From the NCBI GenBank assembly GCA_965199245.1, contig CBDAQP010000001.1:62001-126000 (forward strand): a DNA stretch of 64,000 nt, in the 5' to 3' direction. This DNA comes from Carbonatibacter sp965199245 (GTDB lineage: Bacteria; Pseudomonadota; Alphaproteobacteria; Kiloniellales; Kiloniellaceae). The translations under genes and the position numbers were made by a program. Below the pieces are notes generated by a model. The model was not told the origin of the DNA and searched no databases. It saw nothing but the letters and a program-made list of their open reading frames with translations. Shown in pieces: positions 26,979 to 34,936 of this stretch (positions are counted from its first letter, which is position 1; each line of letters begins with the position of its first letter).

Positions 26979-27733
26979 CCCCCCCCCAACAGGCGACAAG
27001 AAAAAAATCACAAATAAAATCATTGGGCAAAACGATTGCCCGCTCCGATTTTTTTCAGGCTGTCCTGACGCGACTGATTGCGTTTTATCTTCAGTTTTTC
27101 GGCAAAACCTGTCACTGGCAGGTTGAACTGCCCGCCGAAAGTCGCGAATTGCTCGAAAAAAATCCCAATATGATCGTCTGTTTCTGGCATGGGCGGATGT
27201 TAATGGTGTGTCGTGCCTGGCCCTACGGATCAAAGGACAAATTCCATATGCTGATTTCAACCCATCGGGATGGTCGCTTTATTGCCGGTGCCATTGAAAA
27301 AATTGGATTCCAGACCATTTCTGGCTCTAGCCGACGTGGCGGTGGCTCCGCACTCGTTAGACTCATCCGCACTCTGCGGCAGGGCGGGGCGGTTGGGATC
27401 ACGCCGGATGGCCCCCGGGGGCCAGGTATGCGCGCAAAGGCAGGCGCAATTAAGGCGGCACAACTTTCTGGCGTTCCTGTTCTGCCTGTTTCCGGGTCTT
27501 TGCGCCACGCGCGTTTCCTAAGGTCATGGGATCGTTTTTGCTTGCCGCGCCCCTTTTCACGCGGTGTTATTGTCTGGGGGTCACCTATTCACGTCCCCCG
27601 CGATGCGGATGAGACTTTGATCGAAAACAAACGCCGCGAACTGGAGCAGGCTCTCAATGACCTTACGGCTCAAAGCGACCAGCGCATGGGCCACCCAATA
27701 GAATTCTGCGAACCAGAGACCGAAGAAACGTGA
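26975..27733 (+). CDS. DUF374 lysophospholipid-acyltransferase-like protein
   Basis: 252 residues of the DUF374 family, related to PlsC-type acyltransferases. An N-terminal amphipathic/membrane segment is followed by CFWHGRMLMV, STHRDGRFIAGAIEKIGF, GITPDGPRGPG and a VPVLPVSGS segment. The acyl acceptor is unknown. The gene is embedded by stop/start overlaps between the exporter and lpxK, so a role in lipid A or outer-membrane lipid assembly is likely. In many alphaproteobacteria waaA (kdtA) sits between this gene and lpxK; it is absent here. Confidence 0.85.
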   Translation: MTPPQQATRKKSQIKSLGKTIARSDFFQAVLTRLIAFYLQFFGKTCHWQVELPAESRELLEKNPNMIVCFWHGRMLMVCRAWPYGSKDKFHMLISTHRDGRFIAGAIEKIGFQTISGSSRRGGGSALVRLIRTLRQGGAVGITPDGPRGPGMRAKAGAIKAAQLSGVPVLPVSGSLRHARFLRSWDRFCLPRPFSRGVIVWGSPIHVPRDADETLIENKRRELEQALNDLTAQSDQRMGHPIEFCEPETEET

Positions 27734-28713
27734 CCCCCCCTGATTTTTGGCAGAGCAAAAACCTCATCAGTGACTGTCTTATGCCCCTTGGCTGGCTTTA
27801 CGACAGCCTTGGACAATGGCGGTTCGCCAACACTCGGCCCGCCCGCGCCCCCTGCCCCGTGATCTGCGTCGGCAATTTGAATATCGGAGGGACAGGCAAA
27901 ACGCCTGTTGTTGCCGCACTGGCAGAGGCCCTGATCCAAGAGGGACAAAGAGTGCATATTCTCAGCAGAGGCTATGGGGGCCAACTCGCGACCCGTGACC
28001 CCTTGCGCGTTGACCCGGCCCTCCACACGGCGGCTGGGGTCGGTGACGAACCCCTATTGCTCAGCCACCGCGCCCCGGTTTGGATTGGTCGGGACAGGGT
28101 GCGCTCTGCGCGAGCCGCACATGCCGCAGGGGCGAACCTGCTCATCATGGATGATGGTTTTCAAAATCCCGCACTCGCCAAGGATTTTTCACTCCTGGTC
28201 ATTGATGCAGGCGTTGGTTTTGGCAATAGACGCGTCATTCCCGCCGGGCCATTACGCGAAACCATCCACAACGGATTAGCCCGCGCAGATTTGCTCGTGT
28301 CCATTGGATCAGATGCCCCTCCCGCCGAAACGGCAGAGCGGCCCATTTTGCGCGCGCAATTCGCCCCCTGCCCGACAAGTGCGCGACAGCTAAGGAAGCG
28401 GAAAGTTCTGGCGTTTTGCGGGATTGGACGACCAGAAAAATTCTACCACAGCCTCCGCAATGTGGGGGCAGAGGTGGTCGAAACGCGCTCCTTCCCCGAT
28501 CATTATCTCTATCGCCCAGCAGACATCGCCCGCCTGCACAAAAGGGCAGAAAAAAAGGGCTTGGAGCTGGTAACAACGGAAAAAGACAGAATCAGGCTCG
28601 ACAAGGACAGACAAAAAGGCATTCTGTGCCTGCCTGTGCGACTCGTCTGGGACGACCCGAATGCGTTTAAAGACGTGCTCTCTCCTCTGGCTGTCCTCCA
28701 GGGGCAAGCCTAA
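27730..28713 (+). CDS. lpxK: Tetraacyldisaccharide 4'-kinase LpxK
   Basis: Phosphorylates lipid A disaccharide at the 4' position at the inner face of the inner membrane. 327 residues with the P-loop GNLNIGGTGKTP (residues 48-59), an N-terminal hydrophobic anchor (LMPLGWLYDSL), HILSRGYGGQ, MDDGFQNP and a C-terminal region ending with FPDHYLY and TEKDRIRL. The start is GTG, overlapping the previous stop (GTGA at 27730-27733). The stop overlaps the next ATG (TAATG). Confidence 0.94.
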   Translation: MTPPDFWQSKNLISDCLMPLGWLYDSLGQWRFANTRPARAPCPVICVGNLNIGGTGKTPVVAALAEALIQEGQRVHILSRGYGGQLATRDPLRVDPALHTAAGVGDEPLLLSHRAPVWIGRDRVRSARAAHAAGANLLIMDDGFQNPALAKDFSLLVIDAGVGFGNRRVIPAGPLRETIHNGLARADLLVSIGSDAPPAETAERPILRAQFAPCPTSARQLRKRKVLAFCGIGRPEKFYHSLRNVGAEVVETRSFPDHYLYRPADIARLHKRAEKKGLELVTTEKDRIRLDKDRQKGILCLPVRLVWDDPNAFKDVLSPLAVLQGQA

Positions 28714-29612
28714 TGCCAAATAGCGATAAAAACAGCCTGCCCCATTGGATTGAGTATCTCTGTCTACGGGCCTTTTTCGCACTGGTTGGGCTGTTGCCGC
28801 TCGATCTGGCCTCGAATATCGGGGGGTGGGTGGGGCGCAAGATTGGCCCGCGTCTGGGCATTTCGCGCAGAGCAAGGGCAAACATTGCACGGGCTTTGCC
28901 GGAACTCTCCGCATCACGACAGCAATCAATTTTATTAGGAATGTGGGATAATCTCGGGCGCGTTTTATTTGAATATCCCCATCTATCCCAAATCGTTGAC
29001 CTACGCCAAGGCCGCATTACCTACGAAAACGAAAGCAACCTTCACCACGTCCTCAATGACCCCAACAGAGGGGCAATCTTCGCCGCCGGACACCTATCAA
29101 ATTTTGAGGTTGTGCCCCTTTCTGCAGCGGCGCGAGGCATTCCCCTGACGATTATTGTCCGCCGCCCCAACAACCCCCTCGTCGCCCGGATGATTGACCG
29201 CCTACGTCGTTTCAACGGCATCAAGACAACCCCCAAAGGCCCCGATGCCGCGCGGGAAGGCCTGCGAACCATACGCCAGAAAAACAACCTCGGCATCCTG
29301 TTTGACCAGCGTTTGTCAGACGGTCTACCCGCCACACTTTTTGGTCAGAGCGCGGAAACAGCAACAGCGCATGTCGTCCTCGCCCTGGGCAAGCGGGCCG
29401 CAATCCTCCCGGTTGAAAGCCACCGCACTGGTCCCGGACGATTCAAAATCACCCTCCACACCCCCATTTATCCCGGCGAAGACAACGGCAAAGGCCGCAC
29501 AGAGATCATCCAGGAGACCGTCCAGTTGATGAACGACCACCTCGAACAGTGGATTCGCAACCAACCCGAAGACTGGCTCTGGCTCCATCGTCGTTTTCCC
29601 CGACAGGATTAA
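28713..29612 (+). CDS. Lipid A biosynthesis acyltransferase (LpxL/HtrB family)
   Basis: A 299-residue late acyltransferase that adds a secondary acyl chain to Kdo2-lipid IVA-type substrates. The H(X4)E catalytic motif appears in FAAGHLSNFEV (about residues 123-131), with an N-terminal hydrophobic segment (CLRAFFALVGLLPL), TIIVRRPNNP, GILFDQRLSDG and EDWLWLHRRF near the end, all family features. It is translationally coupled to lpxK, and ends 3 bases from the convergent M23 peptidase gene. Confidence 0.9.
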   Translation: MPNSDKNSLPHWIEYLCLRAFFALVGLLPLDLASNIGGWVGRKIGPRLGISRRARANIARALPELSASRQQSILLGMWDNLGRVLFEYPHLSQIVDLRQGRITYENESNLHHVLNDPNRGAIFAAGHLSNFEVVPLSAAARGIPLTIIVRRPNNPLVARMIDRLRRFNGIKTTPKGPDAAREGLRTIRQKNNLGILFDQRLSDGLPATLFGQSAETATAHVVLALGKRAAILPVESHRTGPGRFKITLHTPIYPGEDNGKGRTEIIQETVQLMNDHLEQWIRNQPEDWLWLHRRFPRQD

Positions 29613-29615
29613 GAT

Positions 29616-30443
29616 TTAAGGGCTGAGGGGTTGTGGTTGTCCTGACACCAAAACACCCGGATCAACGCGCTGATTCCGCCAATTCATGCGCCAATCAAGG
29701 TGCGGCCCCGTCACCCGCCCCGTTGCCCCAATCCTGCCCAACAACGCGCCCTGCTCCAAATATTGCCCGACCTCAACCACAGCCGCGTCAAGGTGCAAAA
29801 ACGACGAACTCAGACCATGCCCATGATCGAGAATCACGGTCCAGCCTGAAAAATAAAGGTTTTGCACCAACGTCACCTTCCCCCCAGCCGGGGCATAAAC
29901 GGGCGTTCCGGTGGGCGCAGCAATATCAAGCCCGAAATGCGGGCGGCGGGCCTTGCCATTAAAAAACCGCTGACTACCATAGACACCAGAAATCACCCCC
30001 CGCGCGGGCCAGATAAAATCACGCATAAAATCGGTTTGTTCCAAGACAACCTGACGTGCCTGTTTGACCTGACGGGCATCATCGCGAATACGTTGTTGAG
30101 TCTCCTCTGGCGGAGACACATATTTTTTCTCGACGCCTTCGATTCGCTGAATGTCATAGCTTCTTTTTTTCAATTGCCTGTCCAGCGTGGTTTTGCGGCC
30201 ATCCGGATCAGTCAGGGTCAGAACCACCGTTCCTTGCTGATCCCGCCCAAACCCGATGACAAAGTCCCCATCAGGACTGACCGTGATCGTCTGCCCGTCT
30301 AGCTCTAACCCCGTCCCCGGGGGCAGAGTTCCGCGCACAATTCCCCCTTGAACAAAGTTCCCCCTCACAGACAACTGATCTGCACAGGCCAACGCAGGCA
30401 AAAATAGAAAAAAGGTTAAAAAACCCAGAATTTTTCGCAACAT
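29616..30443 (-). CDS. Secreted M23-family metallopeptidase
   Basis: 275 residues with a signal peptide (hydrophobic 5-20, cleavage near ALACA/D), an Ig-like N-terminal beta domain, a short helical linker (about 105-135), then a LytM/M23 domain. Zinc-site motifs are HFGLDIAAPTGTPVYAP and GHGLSSSFLHLD, and the third reads GPHLDWRMNW where many members have HLHFE. The His is kept, and the DWRMNW form is a known M23 subgroup. It probably trims peptidoglycan or activates amidases. The upstream neighbour is a broken Dcm-like gene. Confidence 0.88.
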   Translation of the reverse strand: MLRKILGFLTFFLFLPALACADQLSVRGNFVQGGIVRGTLPPGTGLELDGQTITVSPDGDFVIGFGRDQQGTVVLTLTDPDGRKTTLDRQLKKRSYDIQRIEGVEKKYVSPPEETQQRIRDDARQVKQARQVVLEQTDFMRDFIWPARGVISGVYGSQRFFNGKARRPHFGLDIAAPTGTPVYAPAGGKVTLVQNLYFSGWTVILDHGHGLSSSFLHLDAAVVEVGQYLEQGALLGRIGATGRVTGPHLDWRMNWRNQRVDPGVLVSGQPQPLSP

Positions 30444-30450
30444 CGTATCT

Positions 30451-30930
30451 TTACCTTTCTGCTGACGTCATTCGATCAAGAAGCTCGCAACCAACCTTAT
30501 AACCGAGTGTGGCAGGGACAGCATTCCCAATCTGCCGTATCGCTTCCTTCCCATGCTCCATGAATAGAGAAATCGCCAGGAAACTCCTGAATAAGTTTTG
30601 CCTCATGGATTGTGAGATAGCAGATAGTTTGGTCACTAAAACGGATCATGTTTTCACCACCCGGGATTCCATGAACACCTGCCTTGATCGTTTGAGGTGG
30701 CAAATCATAGAGACTCCCTGTATGCCCGTGGTAACTTCTCTCTCCTCCGCGAAAAACGTGATCGACAATATCATATTCCCTCTCTGGATTCAGGTACATG
30801 CCCCAGCACATCACGCATTGTCACCCAAGGCTTTCCAGAAGGCGCAATCAAGCCGTATTTTTTCCTGACTTTCTCTATGCGGCGCATAGCACAAGGCGTG
30901 AGCTGGTTCCGTTTTCCTGGACAGGTCGGC
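30451..30930 (-). pseudogene. Dcm-like DNA (cytosine-5-)-methyltransferase, C-terminal half, frameshifted
   Basis: On the minus strand, KYGLIAPSGKPWVTMRDVLG (one frame) continues as PEREYDIVDHVFRGGERS and LPPQTIKAGVHGIPGGENMI, then TIHEAKLIQEFPGDFSIHGAWE in a second frame. It ends as AIRQIGNAVPATLGYKVG in a third. These are the target-recognition region, motif IX and motif X of C5 methyltransferases. At least two frameshifts and the lack of the catalytic PC motif show it is dead. It directly borders the IS3 scrap at 30958. Confidence 0.82.
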
Positions 30931-30957
30931 AACCTATTCAAGGTGTATTCCGGTTAA

Positions 30958-31112
30958 TCAGGCGGCTACATTTTCCTGCTTTATTGACGGGGCATGCCCC
31001 GTCAATAAATTGCCGTCTCTATAAGCTCCGACCGGTGTCCTGTCGTCAAGGGCCGAATGTGGCCACTGATCGTTGTAAAAGCTGAACCGGTCGTTGATAA
31101 CGCGCCGCGCGG
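30958..31112 (-). pseudogene. IS3-family transposase (OrfB) C-terminal scrap
   Basis: The end of an integrase-type transposase reads ITARRVINDRFSFYNDQW and PHSALDDRTPVGAY, the familiar FYN..RPHSAL..RTP end of IS3-family OrfB. The tail codes through a 30-bp palindrome (30980-31009). Its upstream edge is exactly where the IS630 copy begins (31113), so that element probably inserted into this older IS3 copy. Confidence 0.75.
30980..31009. repeat. 30-bp perfect palindrome
   Basis: TTTATTGACGGGGCA followed immediately by its exact reverse complement TGCCCCGTCAATAAA, with no loop bases. It lies in the 3' end of the IS3 scrap. Such a perfect, loopless palindrome could be a dimeric-protein binding site, the relic of an inverted end-to-end junction, or a terminator-like hairpin. 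Confidence 0.95.
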
Positions 31113-31783
31113 TAATACCAATTGTCAGAAAATTTGACTCATGTGGCCTGGCGTTTTTTCCCCTTGTGTGATTCTTGATGGGACGCGCCATTTCCTTGCG
31201 AGAAGACTTTGACAGTCGCCATCTTCGCCGCCTTGCCCGACAAGCAACTGAGTCCAATCAGACACGCCGCCTTTTGGTGCTGGCTGTCATCTATATCCTG
31301 TCTCACATAAAATGATTAAATTATAGACAATCCATGCAACCCGCCCGGTCGCTCCAGAGGATCAAGGGACCAAATCTGTCTGGATATTTGGTGCGATCTG
31401 CCCGGCCCGGGGGGTGCTCTTGTCCTGCCGCGCCGTGATACACGCGGGATGCAATGGCATCTGGAGGACATATCATCACAGTTCGAGCCCGGTGTCCATG
31501 CCCTCATCATTCCGGATCAGGCCGGAGGGCACACGACAACCAATCTGGATATTCCGGAGAATATGACCCTCTTGCCTCTGCCACCACGCAGCCCGGCCCC
31601 AGTCGAAAACGTCTGGCAATATCTGCGACAGAATTGGCTGTCAAACAGAATAGTCCAATCTCACGACCAGATGGTTTCACTCTGCTGTGACGCCTGGAAC
31701 AACCTCACCGACAGGCCATGGAAAATCATGTCCATTGGATACAGAAAATGGGCACATGGGTTCTGACTTTCAGGAAATGGTAT
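31113..31783 (+). mobile_element. IS630-family element with internal deletion (copy 1)
   Basis: The ends form an imperfect inverted repeat: TAATACCA (31113-31120) against TGGTATCA (31778-31785), with ATGTG/CACAT deeper in. The transposase starts at ATG 31178 (MGRAISLREDFDSRHLRRLA) and runs about 40 residues into RRLLVLAVIY. There about 35 foreign bases (about 31286-31320) follow. The C-terminal half then resumes with IFGAICPARG, a frameshift, LVLPRRDTRGMQWHLEDISS, IIPDQAGGH and TLLPLPPRSPAPVENVWQYL. At 671 bp it lacks roughly a third of the usual coding length and is inactive. Confidence 0.8.
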
Positions 31784-31939
31784 CAGCACCCGAACGCGGA
31801 ATTTTCCTGACAGAAACTGTCGTTCAGCAAAATCAGGGGGGACATGATCCCCCTATCCGGGCGGGGCAAGAGATGAACAAAGCGAACGCTTGAGAAAAGA
31901 ACAAAACCGGATTAAAGTGGACAACAGGGACAGAAAACC

Positions 31940-32245
31940 ATGAGTGAGACAATGACTGACATAAATGAGAGAATGGCCCGCGTCGAAGAATCACAGCAAG
32001 GGTTGAATACCTATCTGCCTCTTTTGCTCAAACGCTTTGAAGGAATTGAGGACAGGCTTGAAGCCGACCTCAATGAAACACGGCAGGAATTAAGAGAAAC
32101 AAACCAGAAGCTTGAAGCTGATTTGAATGACATTCGCAAAGAGAACAGCGAAGGCATCAAGAAGTTGCAAAGCGACAATCGCAATCTGATTATTGCGCTG
32201 ATCTTAACGGGTATCGGGGTTGCCGCCTCGATCTATTTCACCTGA
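31940..32245 (+). CDS. Small coiled-coil protein with C-terminal membrane helix (copy A)
   Basis: 101 residues. Residues about 5-80 are highly charged, heptad-like helix (VEESQQGLNTYLPLLLKRFE, then IEDRLEADLNETRQELRETN) and residues about 83-99 a single hydrophobic helix (LIIALILTGIGVAASIYF). The likely topology is a tail-anchored or inner-membrane coiled coil. No enzyme motif is present, and I do not recognise a named family with confidence. AGGGACAG lies 8 bases before the ATG and a hairpin terminator follows at 32262. A near-duplicate gene, with its leader and terminator, follows at 32730. The gene is intact amid decayed IS sequence. Confidence 0.75.
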   Translation: MSETMTDINERMARVEESQQGLNTYLPLLLKRFEGIEDRLEADLNETRQELRETNQKLEADLNDIRKENSEGIKKLQSDNRNLIIALILTGIGVAASIYFT

Positions 32246-32261
32246 TCTGCTGTCACAGACG

Positions 32262-32286
32262 AAAGGAGCCGCAAGGCCCCTTTTTT
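32262..32286 (+). terminator. Rho-independent terminator after coiled-coil gene A
   Basis: AAAGGAGCC, loop GCAA, GGCCCCTTT, then a run of T. The stem has one mismatch. The same hairpin in perfect form follows copy B. Confidence 0.85.
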
Positions 32287-32729
32287 GATGCTTTGTAGAT
32301 TCGACAGAGATCCTCGAAACTGAAACTGATTGCAGAGCAATAAACCCTGCCCGCTCCGCCCTGGCGCAGTGAGACATGGCCAAGGCATCTTCACTACTCT
32401 TCAAAGGTCTTCACAGATCACCACATCACAGGCCGTGCGGTCGATAAAATCGTTCAAAGCACTGTGATCTACAAGTCAGGCCTGATGCTCGAAAAGGGCA
32501 ATCCGAAAAAGGGCAGTCGCCTTTATCTCGAAGGTAAGCACCCGAACGAGGAATTTCGTGACAAAAACTCTGTTGAACGGAGCGTGACAGAAACTGTCAT
32601 TCAGCAAAATCATGGGGGACATGATCCCCCTATCCGGGCGGGGCAGGAGATGAACAAAGAGAACGCTTGAGAAAAGAACAAAACCGGATTAAACTGCACG
32701 ACAAGGACAGAAAACCATGAAGTAATACA
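32287..32729. other. Spacer between the duplicated coiled-coil genes, with a possible small ORF
   Basis: An open frame from about 32345 has no ATG at its head. From a GTG at 32464 it codes 68 residues (VIYKSGLMLEKGNPKKGSRL and more) ending QEMNKENA at 32670. Its last ~28 codons, TETVIQQNHGGHDPPIRAG and the tail, recur with mostly conservative changes at 31811-31893 before copy A. I do not recognise the product. GGGGGA-catga-TCCCCC forms a strong hairpin in both leaders. At 32717 the ancestral start reads ATG AAG TAA, an interrupted start before copy B. Confidence 0.35.
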
Positions 32730-33077
32730 ATGATTGACATAAATGAGAGAATGGCCCGCGTCGAAGAATCACAGCAAGGCTTAAACACCTATCTGCCTCT
32801 TTTGCTCAAACGTTTTGAAGGAATTGAGGACAGGCTTGAAGCCGACCTCAATGAAACACGGCAGGAGTTAAGAGAAACAGAGCGGAAAATTGAAGCCAAG
32901 CTTGAAACCGAGTTGAAGGCCACAAATCAGAAGATGGACGACATTCGCAAAGAGAACAGCGAAGGCATTGCCAAGCTACAAAGCGACAACCGCAATCTGG
33001 TTATTGCGCTGACCTTGACAGGTATCGGAGTTGCCGCAACAGGTCTGGCCATTGCCGCCTCAATCTACTTTACCTGA
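32730..33077 (+). CDS. Small coiled-coil protein with C-terminal membrane helix (copy B)
   Basis: 115 residues, paralogous to copy A. Residues 3-47 are essentially identical, and a 14-residue insertion (ETELKATNQKMDDI region) lengthens the coiled coil. The hydrophobic tail is extended by GLAIAA to give TLTGIGVAATGLAIAASIYF. A one-base insertion turns the ancestral start into ATG AAG TAA at 32717-32725, so translation must begin at the ATG equivalent to Met5 of copy A, perhaps by reinitiation. Leader, gene and terminator form a unit duplicated from copy A. Function unknown. Confidence 0.7.
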   Translation: MIDINERMARVEESQQGLNTYLPLLLKRFEGIEDRLEADLNETRQELRETERKIEAKLETELKATNQKMDDIRKENSEGIAKLQSDNRNLVIALTLTGIGVAATGLAIAASIYFT

Positions 33078-33098
33078 TCTGATTTAATCTTCCAAAAT

Positions 33099-33122
33099 AA
33101 AGGGGCCGCAAGGCCCCTTTCT
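33099..33122 (+). terminator. Rho-independent terminator after coiled-coil gene B
   Basis: A perfect stem AAAGGGGCC, loop GCAA, GGCCCCTTT, followed by CTT. It is homologous to the terminator after copy A. Confidence 0.88.
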
Positions 33123-33132
33123 TGATGAGTCG

Positions 33133-33240
33133 TATAACCAATCCATTATAATCTGATTATACTTTATGGATGACGTATTCATCAGATTTCCGCAGTAAGG
33201 TTTTATCTGTCCGGGAGAAGGTGACCTTCCCCCTGCCTCA
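33133..33240 (+). mobile_element. Left end and leader of IS630-family element (copy 2)
   Basis: Begins TATAACCAATCCATTATAA. The 81 bases 33133-33213 are the reverse complement, with only a few mismatches, of 34984-35064. I read this as the left end of the IS630 element whose transposase starts at 34426. The IS3 copy at 33241-34420 then lies in its leader, a few bases before the start codon. The inference rests on terminus similarity with the element's other end at 41446 (TATAGCCTATCC read inward). Confidence 0.6.
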
Positions 33241-34420
33241 GGGCCACTTCCACGGTTAGGAATTTGACATTTATCATACGGCATTCTTTTGCGCTAGAGG
33301 GGCACCCCTCTAGCGCGGCGAAAGTCTCCGGGGGCATATAGCCCAGTGAACTGTGCGGTCTTTCCCTGTTGTCATGTCGTCTCCATTTTTCGATAATGTC
33401 CTTGGCTTCCTTCAGACTGGTCAACCCAGTGCAGATTGAGGCAATTGTCCCTGAAGGTGCCATTGAAGCTTTCACAGAAAGCGTTTTGCACCGGCTTGCC
33501 GGGCTGAATGAAACGCAGTTTGACGCCGGTCTTCCGGGACCAGACAAACATGGCCTTGCCAGTCAGTTCGGGGCCGTTGTCGAGCACGATCTCCCTTGGC
33601 AGACCAAGCCGCCCGGCAAGGTTGTCGAGGTGTTTTGACAGGCGCAGGCCGGAGATCAGGCTATCGACTATTTGACCGACACATTCCCGGGTGAAATCAT
33701 CAACAATGTTCAACACACGCAACCGTCTGCCTGATGCCATCCGACACAAAGTCCAGGGACCAACGCTCGAGCGGGCGAGAAGGCAGCAGCATGGGGTGTC
33801 GTGGCAAATTCGGCAGCTTCTTGCGTTTCTTCGTCCTGACCTGAAGCCCTTCTTCGGTATAGATCCGGCAGGTTCCGCTTGCTGTTGCAAACCAGCCCCT
33901 CATTCCGCAGAAGGGCATGCAACATCAGATAGCCATAACGGGGATATTGTTCTGCCAGTTCTTTCAGCCGCTGGCGCAAAACAGAATCATTGTGCCCCGT
34001 GCCCCGGTATTGGGCAACAGAACGTGATAGGCCGACCAACCCGCATGCGCGCCGCTGTGAGATCATCCCGGGCATCACAAGATGGTCCACCTGGCGGCAC
34101 TTCACTGCGGGCTTCACCACTCCTTTGACAGAAATTCCTTCAGGGCGGCATTGTCCGGCATTTGATCGGCCAGCAGCTTCTTCAGCCGGACATTCTCGAC
34201 CTCCAGCGACTTCAGCCTCTTCGCATCGGAGACTTGAAGGCCGCCATATTTGCTCTTCCAGCGGTAAAAAGTCTGTTCCGTAATGCCGCTCCTTCACGCA
34301 CAGGCCAGCAACATGCTCATTCAGGAAGCCGATCATCTGTTCTTCGGTAAATCTCTTGCGCTTCATCTCTGGATATCCTGATCAAGTTGTCACAGAAAAT
34401 CCTAACCTGGAAAATGGCCC
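33241..34420 (-). mobile_element. IS3-family insertion sequence, frameshifted
   Basis: 1180 bp with inverted ends: GGGCCACTTCCACGGTTAGG at 33241 matches the reverse complement of 34400-34420 at 17 of 21 positions. On the minus strand OrfA starts near 34367 (MKRKRFTEEQMIGFLNEH) and shows the degraded SLRCEEAEV-like coiled-coil region. OrfB pieces include SQRRACGLVGLSRSVAQYRG, RYGYLMLHALLRNEGL, LRVLNIVDDFTRECVG (first catalytic Asp), REIVLDNGPELTGKAM (second), FCESFNGTFRDNCLN (Glu) and RPHSSLGYMPPETFAA. OrfB is spread over several frames, so it is probably inactive despite intact catalytic residues. Confidence 0.88.
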
Positions 34421-34936
34421 GGTTTATGGGGAGAAGGTCAAAGGAAGGCCTTACAATAGCGCAGGTTGCGGAGCGTTTTTGTGTGGGGCGTCACCCGTTG
34501 GCTCAAGACCCCCGGGCCGAAGACAACCCGGAATAAACTGGCGACAAAAATTGATATGGTCGCCCTGGCGCGTGATGTTGTGGCTCATCCTGATGCCTGG
34601 CAATATGAGCGTGCCCGTCATTTTGGTGTGAGTGTTCAGGGGATCAATGACGCCCTCCGCCGTTCGGGTGTGACCTGTAAAAAAACGCTCACGCCTCCAG
34701 AGACGTGCGCGGGCGTGTCTTCCAAACGATTATAAAGATGTATGGGCACCGGGGCCGTCCCCTTGTTTATATCGATGAAAGCGGCTTTGCCCATGACATG
34801 CCCCGCACGCATGGCTCTGCATCAACAGGTCAACGGTGTGATGGCGTGTGCGATTGGCAGGCCAGGGGCCGAACCAATGCGATTGGTGCCCTGATCGGGA
34901 AAACCCTGCTGACAGTCGGCCTGTTTCAGGCAAACA
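34421..34936 (+). pseudogene. IS630-family transposase, N-terminal part (copy 2)
   Basis: ATG at 34426 begins MGRRSKEGLTIAQVAERFCV. A frameshift follows to WLKTPGPKTTRNKLATKID and ALARDVVAHPDAWQYERA, an HTH region with VSVQGINDALRRSGV. A second shift leads to GRPLVYIDESGFAHDMPR with the first catalytic Asp, then ASTGQRC, DWQARGRTNAIGALIGKTL. Coding ends at GLFQAN where the miniature element begins (34937). The matching C-terminal part lies on the same strand at 41288-41446. Confidence 0.8.

Noticed and set aside
27257..27508. Small minus-strand gene within the DUF374 gene
   Set aside because: Typical GC-rich antisense shadow without motif support.
33241..34420. An active IS3 element
   Set aside because: Terminal repeats and catalytic residues are present, but OrfB is distributed over several reading frames by more than the single programmed shift the family uses.
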